Assembly: GCA_934754515.1 (NCBI GenBank)
Contig: CAKVIG010000007.1
Coordinates: 1-64,000, forward strand
From: an uncultured Candidatus Melainabacteria bacterium
GTDB lineage: Bacteria > Cyanobacteriota > Vampirovibrionia > Gastranaerophilales > Gastranaerophilaceae
Length of the DNA: 64,000 nt
Direction: 5' to 3'
A program made the translations under genes and the position numbers. The notes beneath the pieces were generated by a model. The model saw only the letters and a list, made by a program, of their open reading frames with translations, did no database searches and was not told the origin of the DNA. The first letter of the stretch is position 1, and each line of letters begins with the position of its first letter. Shown here in pieces: positions 61,101 to 64,000 of this stretch.

Positions 61101-61375
61101 GTGCATTTGGTGATTTCTCGTTCAATAAATTAATGGTAATGCTAACGGGAGAAGATACAAAATACAATTTATTGCCTGAAGATTTTGAAAAACTCCCACC
61201 ACTTCCTACTAAGAATACTAAAGAATTTAGAAGTATTATTAATGGCATAGTGGATAAACCAAGTTCTGTATTGTTGTTCAACTGGATATCATACACACAA
61301 AAATCATACAGACAAAAAGATATACCTATGACAGACGTTAAAGTGCCTGATTTTATAGAAAGTTTGCCTTATTAA
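58115..61375 (+). CDS. AsmA-family (TamB/YhdP-like) envelope protein
   Basis: The 1086-residue protein has one N-terminal membrane helix (NYIIIALAVIAFCVSICFVP, about 6-25), then RFIPAIESQVTKDLGIKIHIEK near 30-51 typical of AsmA families, and a very long beta-rich repetitive body with regular hydrophobic/polar alternation (DUF-type beta-helix groove). The C-terminus carries a conserved domain (LNGDLKFIIHNGRMGTLGKLEHLLYAQNVI near 885). Such proteins are thought to bridge the periplasm and move phospholipids to the outer membrane. This fits a diderm envelope. It follows the ABC ATPase by one base, an intimate coupling. Confidence 0.8.
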   Translation: MKKYKNYIIIALAVIAFCVSICFVPIDATRFIPAIESQVTKDLGIKIHIEKLILRFGPSLKVKAPVMHMMYEDGQKFGQFDNVKFFIPWSSLFKNDVVVKRLYADKLIVKVKSNDKYLPAFVEKLNAKDFNETPDVTLKSYSVCYYDKDLEKHFKVVGSGLNLAKLINYKNLSVKTIGEFFINDKKYISYDVSIVPNIEMSEKKDFNINEFVEQMEALDFHSDIIADLKLYKNLTGETQISGLVNIDNISVLDPKKKTPKSFIYLTFLGDKIGVLSNIYASVDKKVYIDGVVNNSKKPSVDLKVKTDEIKLADLYQKVKLLADFSRLKDINSLDGTLKADFSIKGDLNKIKSAGFLKVNNAAVKANGLDVNKINADVDFSNNVINIVNAIGYVNNAPIMAKGKIDKNLDIELLMNKVELKHLCPAEFGVKNGIASLVANLTGTLDNPIHKENLQVENFSAQNKDGNLSFATLKIDTNKNNIAYINNLTLKPKATEAIKLPLLKLYIERDSIKVPETNIFMPNSKMTAKAEITNYNTNDLTFSAIVNGFINSRDLKIPAQYAAVYPVKFAVNGNRDTQNIMAQVLMDKALILDEPSLINFVSKLENNTLKIEDLSVSSFNGKLSNDFKTNLKGQKRVIVTGNVENLQNAVFKNVRVFIPQQLNVTFMDNVAQLKGDVFVNGKFNKPEIVGQVTVQNFINQFLQLGATNMTVDFNKNIAVINAPMVKIGDSSMGINSTISTDISKELYVKNISVKSKYMNTDTLLMYKDSPIAKALPLNVNEGKFYSEKALATIYNSPLYLSALNADFKLQNNKLELKNISSEIFNGKLAGNIDFNLKDENFNSKIQARGVSAAPIFDIVSTRKDTISGVMDFDTNIQGNLSSKQSLNGDLKFIIHNGRMGTLGKLEHLLYAQNVIADSMLRTSLSVVTKAVTLKDTGLFKYLRGDITMKNGNANVKMLQSQGPLMTLFIKGQYNPATDYAKLVVLGRLSDEVVSGLGAFGDFSFNKLMVMLTGEDTKYNLLPEDFEKLPPLPTKNTKEFRSIINGIVDKPSSVLLFNWISYTQKSYRQKDIPMTDVKVPDFIESLPY

Positions 61376-61396
61376 GAATTTAGAAAAAATAATAAT

Positions 61397-61434
61397 GTAA
61401 AAAAAGATGAGCCATTTGACTCATCTTTTTTTAC
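61397..61434. terminator. Bidirectional terminator
   Basis: A 15-bp stem (GTAAAAAAAGATGAG and its complement) with an 8-base loop, extendable by three more pairs, lies between the AsmA-like gene and convergent rnhA. Confidence 0.88.
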
Positions 61435-61435
61435 A

Positions 61436-61921
61436 TTATAACAAATCTTCTTTTAAATTATCTTGCTTATAGGCTGTGACCGCCAATTGATCGCAACGTT
61501 CATTGTACGGATGCCCTGCATGACCTTTTACCCATACAAAATCTATATCATGAGGTTTTAATGCTTTTAAAAGTCTTTGCCACAATTCGACATTTTTAAC
61601 AGGCTTTTTATCAGCGGTTTTCCAACCTCTTTTAATCCAACCGTCAATCCAGTTCTTAGAAAAAGCTTCTACGACATATTTGCTGTCTGAAGTAAGAACT
61701 ATACTACAAGGCTTTTTCAAAGCTTCTACGGCAACAATAACCGCTAAAAGTTCCATCTGGTTATTTGTTACATGCTTATATCCGGCAGAAAACTCTTTTT
61801 CATGCTTAACACCATTGGAATCAACATGAACAAGTACCGCACCATATCCTCCCGGTCCCGGGTTTCCACTGCATGCTCCATCTGTATAAATGTTTACTTT
61901 AACTTTCTCTTCCACTCTCAA
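61436..61921 (-). CDS. rnhA: Ribonuclease HI
   Basis: RNase HI cuts the RNA strand of RNA-DNA hybrids. The 161-residue protein has the acidic active site: IYTDGACSGNPGPGGYGAVL near 11 (Asp14), NQMELLAVIVAVEAL near 52 (Glu), LTSDSKYVVEAF near 77 (Asp) and WVKGHAGHPYNERCDQLA near 130 with the His-loop and last Asp. The length is normal. The start is TTG at 61921 or GTG at 61915, with no clear Shine-Dalgarno for either. The HEAT-like gene lies 16 bases upstream. Confidence 0.95.
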   Translation of the reverse strand: MRVEEKVKVNIYTDGACSGNPGPGGYGAVLVHVDSNGVKHEKEFSAGYKHVTNNQMELLAVIVAVEALKKPCSIVLTSDSKYVVEAFSKNWIDGWIKRGWKTADKKPVKNVELWQRLLKALKPHDIDFVWVKGHAGHPYNERCDQLAVTAYKQDNLKEDLL

Positions 61922-61937
61922 TTCTCAAAAAAGACTA

Positions 61938-62219
61938 TTATGCAGCAACACCTTTGATTTCAGAAATAAGGTACTTTGCAATCCATTCAAAGTCTTTATT
62001 ATCATGAGCAGCTTTTCTAAGATATTCAACAGAAGCTTCGCCAATTCTGATTAATGACATAGCAGCAACGCCACGCTTTACACCTCTTACTGTTTGTAAT
62101 TGGTTAACAAGCTCAGGAACAACAGCTGTACCTTTGTCAACTAAAATATTTTCAATTTTGTTTTTAGTTGTATTGTCTGCTGTTTCTAATTTGCCAAGCA
62201 TTTCTTCTACTGATTGCAT
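61938..62219 (-). CDS. HEAT-repeat-like small protein
   Basis: The 93-residue protein is helical, with about three HEAT-type helix pairs (MLGKLETADNTTKNKIENIL, then PELVNQLQTVRGVKRGVAAM and SLIRIGEASVEYLRKAAHDN). It has no membrane segment or catalytic motif and may be a protein-binding module. AAAGGAGAAAGAT before the ATG gives a good ribosome-binding site. It is upstream of rnhA on the same strand with 16 bp between them. Confidence 0.7.
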   Translation of the reverse strand: MQSVEEMLGKLETADNTTKNKIENILVDKGTAVVPELVNQLQTVRGVKRGVAAMSLIRIGEASVEYLRKAAHDNKDFEWIAKYLISEIKGVAA

Positions 62220-62384
62220 ATCTTTCTCCTTTATATTTTTTCTTTTAGCATTTTTATTATAGACTAAATTTTTTGAAAAACAGGATTTCCTTACATAATC
62301 TTAATATCGATGTAAAGATTTTTAATTTTATTAATTTAATTTATGAAAAACTCTCTTTTCTTTCAAATATATATACACACATAT

Positions 62385-62914
62385 AAACGAACGACAATTG
62401 CGCCGCGAGCGTTTTTTAGCGAGCGTGAAAGTGCAGGCTCTGCCTGCTGCATCCATTTTAATTAACGCTCGTAAGAGCGTAGAAAACAATGGCGTGTTTT
62501 CTCTTTCTTTTCGTTCTTTTCTGGGGTAAATACTTTCGGCTTGTAGGAACACTTACTAGCTTGGAAGTGAAGTGAAAAATCTTTTTCTTCGCAACAAAAG
62601 AGAAAGAAAAGGACATTTAATAAAAACTTTTTATTTCAAAATAATTCTTACTTTTTTCTTCTTTGAAAAAGCAAGAAGAAAAAAGTAACAAAAAAGAAGA
62701 AACTTTAATCGTTTTCTACAACCTAACGGTTGTTAAACAAAATGGATGTTGCAAGCAGAGCTTGCACTCTTACGCTCGCTATCGGTGCTACGCACGTAAA
62801 TATTTAGTCGGCAAGCATAGATAAATTACAAAATTTCATTTTCTCTATACAAGCTTGCCTCAAAGTCATATTCCAGGTTCGCACGCACGCTCGCGGTGCG
62901 AATGTCGTTCGTTT
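62385..62914. mobile_element. 530-bp MITE-like element without a gene
   Basis: The ends are inverted repeats of 27 bp with three mismatches: 62385-62411 begins AAACGAACGACA and ends CCGCGAGCG; 62888-62914 is its complement. Inside are several small hairpins (GCAGGCTCTGCCTGC near 62433, AACGCTCGTAAGAGCGT near 62464, TGCAAGCAGAGCTTGCA near 62750) and a Lys-codon-rich A-tract. There is no transposase; a 73-codon frame on the minus strand is just repeat DNA. The ends are GC-rich against an AT-rich genome, which suggests a non-autonomous mobile element or a cluster of repeats. Confidence 0.6.
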
Positions 62915-63087
62915 TTTGTAGTAAATAGCGACAGATAGCTTTATGTTGAGAAAGTTTTTGTAACAATTTCTTAATACATAAAATAAAAAGTGTAAAATTT
63001 ACATGTTTTTTGTTTTTATAGTATTATATAATCGTTAGTAAAATTTTGATTAGTGCAAAATGCACTGGTATAAAGGAGGCACATGAA
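62915..63087 (+). promoter_or_regulatory. speD upstream region with hairpin and two-codon frame
   Basis: A -10 box TATAAT lies at 63027-63032 (the -35 is weak). The leader then holds AGTGCA-AAA-TGCACT (63052-63066), a 6-bp hairpin, and AAAGGAGG. Next comes ATG-AAT-TGA (63083-63091), a minimal reading frame whose stop overlaps the TTG start of speD. This could couple or attenuate translation. Confidence 0.45.
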
Positions 63088-63546
63088 TTGACAATTGTAT
63101 CATCATCAATAGAAGAGCTTGAAAAGCAAAACTTGGACAAAGTAAACTTAGGACAACACGTCCTTGCAGAATTTTTTGAGTGTGATCCAAACATTCTTAA
63201 CAGTAATGATAAAGTAGAAAAGTACATGATAGATGCGGCTCTCGAATGCGGTGCTACAATCGTGCAAAAGTGCTTTCACATGTTTAACCCATACGGCGTA
63301 AGCGGCGTTGTAATTATTTCAGAAAGCCATTTAGCTATTCATACATGGCCTGAATTAGGTTATGCAGCAGTTGATTTGTTTACTTGCGGCACAAAGTGTG
63401 ACCCTAAAGTTGCTTATGAATTCTTGAAAAAGAAATTTAACTCTAAAAAGGCTTCTTTCACGGAACTAAAAAGAGGTATCATTGATAGAGAAACTCTTAA
63501 ACTTTCTGAGCAGCCTTTTGAAATCGCAGAACAGTTTGAAGAATAG
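63088..63546 (+). CDS. speD: S-adenosylmethionine decarboxylase proenzyme
   Basis: SpeD decarboxylates SAM to give the aminopropyl donor for spermidine. It is the short prokaryotic (SpeH) form, 152 residues from the TTG at 63088 (GGAGG eight bases before). The processing site is Glu79-Ser80 in ISESHLAIHTWPE: self-cleavage turns Ser80 into the pyruvoyl group. His85 and Cys100 (FTCG) match the processing and proton-donor residues. The preceding ATG opens only a two-codon frame, so it cannot be the start. Upstream residues in frame are not conserved in the family. Confidence 0.93.
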   Translation: MTIVSSSIEELEKQNLDKVNLGQHVLAEFFECDPNILNSNDKVEKYMIDAALECGATIVQKCFHMFNPYGVSGVVIISESHLAIHTWPELGYAAVDLFTCGTKCDPKVAYEFLKKKFNSKKASFTELKRGIIDRETLKLSEQPFEIAEQFEE

Positions 63547-63567
63547 AAATTTAAAATATAATAAAAA

Positions 63568-63600
63568 AATAAGGTTATCAAAAGAAATGATAACCTTATT
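63568..63600 (+). terminator. speD terminator
   Basis: A 13-bp stem (AATAAGGTTATCA and its complement) with an AAAGAAA loop is followed by a T-tract, 22 bases after the stop. Confidence 0.85.
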
Positions 63601-63683
63601 TTTTTTACAAACTTAACACTTTTCTTCAAACTTTGGCATGTTTATAGTATTATAAGAAAAAAAGTTGGAGGGATTATTTTATA

Positions 63684-64000
63684 ATGTCAGTAGCATTAGA
63701 ACAAAAACAAGGTTTAATTGCGGGTGATGGTCTTTTACCAGTAAAAATGGCTCAATATGCTAAAGAAAACGGTTTTGACGTTGTTGCAATTTCTTTATCA
63801 AATGATAATTATGCACAACTGAAAAAATATTGCTCAAAAGTTTATTCTTTCTGCCCGGGAGAAGTTCAAAAGATTGAAGATACTCTTAAAGCAGAAGGTA
63901 TCAAACAAATTACATTTTTGGGTAAAGTTAGCAAAACAATCTTGATAAAACGTCCTAAGTTTGATGCAAGAGCTTTAGACTTTATTAAAAAAGCAATAAG
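63684..64000 (+). CDS. lpxI: UDP-2,3-diacylglucosamine pyrophosphatase LpxI, N-terminal part
   Basis: The first 105 codons are visible before the right edge. The start IAGDGLLPVKMAQYAKENGF near residues 12-31 and EVQKIEDTLKAEGIKQITFL near 66-85 followed by GKVSKTIL match LpxI, which hydrolyses UDP-2,3-diacylglucosamine to lipid X in lipid A synthesis. LpxI replaces LpxH in many bacteria, including cyanobacterial relatives. This points to an outer membrane with lipid A. GGAGG lies 12 bases before the ATG. The C-terminal catalytic domain is outside the window. Confidence 0.85.
   Translation, partial: MSVALEQKQGLIAGDGLLPVKMAQYAKENGFDVVAISLSNDNYAQLKKYCSKVYSFCPGEVQKIEDTLKAEGIKQITFLGKVSKTILIKRPKFDARALDFIKKAI

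Noticed and set aside
62331..62552. 73-codon frame on the minus strand within the MITE-like element
   Set aside because: It is made of repeat hairpins and basic codon runs, has no ribosome-binding site and overlaps the left inverted end; best read as noncoding repeat DNA.

Overview
The window is AT-rich, densely coded chromosomal DNA with short intergenic gaps, mostly Shine-Dalgarno starts and frequent ATG/TTG/GTG coupling. The gene content (LpxI, an AsmA-type protein and MurJ for a diderm envelope, de novo NAD genes, SpeD, GcvPB, a GGGtGRT/scaffold pair, GGDEF and HD-GYP proteins) and a set of unrelated proteins with an N-terminal F-K/Q-G/S motif suggest a non-photosynthetic gut relative of cyanobacteria (Melainabacteria/Vampirovibrionia, Gastranaerophilales-like). 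The taxonomic call is inference; there is no rRNA in the window.

Layout. 1-5.9 kb: start of a class V aminotransferase, a CDP-glycerol-phosphotransferase-like protein, a GNAT, then an alpha/beta hydrolase, a CheR-like methyltransferase, a small protein, RibF and a formyltransferase. 6-11 kb: a Gly-rich protein, MetK, NadC-NadB. 11-24 kb, all on minus: TPR protein, zincin, CutA, GlcD-like oxidase, a 2222-residue coiled-coil protein, TrmH-type methyltransferase, Xaa-Pro peptidase and a repeat-filled gap. 24-29 kb: parvulin, pentapeptide protein, two response regulators, TPR protein and GAF-HD-GYP protein, which look like one signalling operon without a kinase. 29-37 kb: glycosyltransferase, gluzincin-like protein, PolA, and two more motif-bearing proteins. 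37-44 kb: CysS, SpoIID/LytB protein, MurJ, sigma factor and GcvPB. 43-47 kb: GGGtGRT protein and its Fe-S scaffold-like partner, EF-hand protein, small secreted protein. 47-53 kb: dicarboxylate/amino-acid symporter, GAF-GGEEF-degenerate HD-GYP protein, tRNA-Arg(CCG), a motif-bearing coiled coil and a 603-residue helical protein. 53-61 kb: DMT exporter, CNT nucleoside transporter, then an operon of a degenerate histidine kinase, a MalK/UgpC-type ATPase and an AsmA-like protein. 61-64 kb: RNase HI, HEAT-like protein, a 530-bp MITE-like element, SpeD and the start of LpxI.

The most unusual signals are the shared N-terminal motif family (six genes here); a palindromic repeat that also occurs between genes but lies in frame inside the peptidase gene; the giant coiled-coil gene; the pseudo-kinase/ABC/AsmA operon; and starts where a -10 box sits 6-7 nt before an ATG with no Shine-Dalgarno, which suggests leaderless mRNAs. 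No CRISPR array, prophage, rRNA or intact transposase gene was seen.
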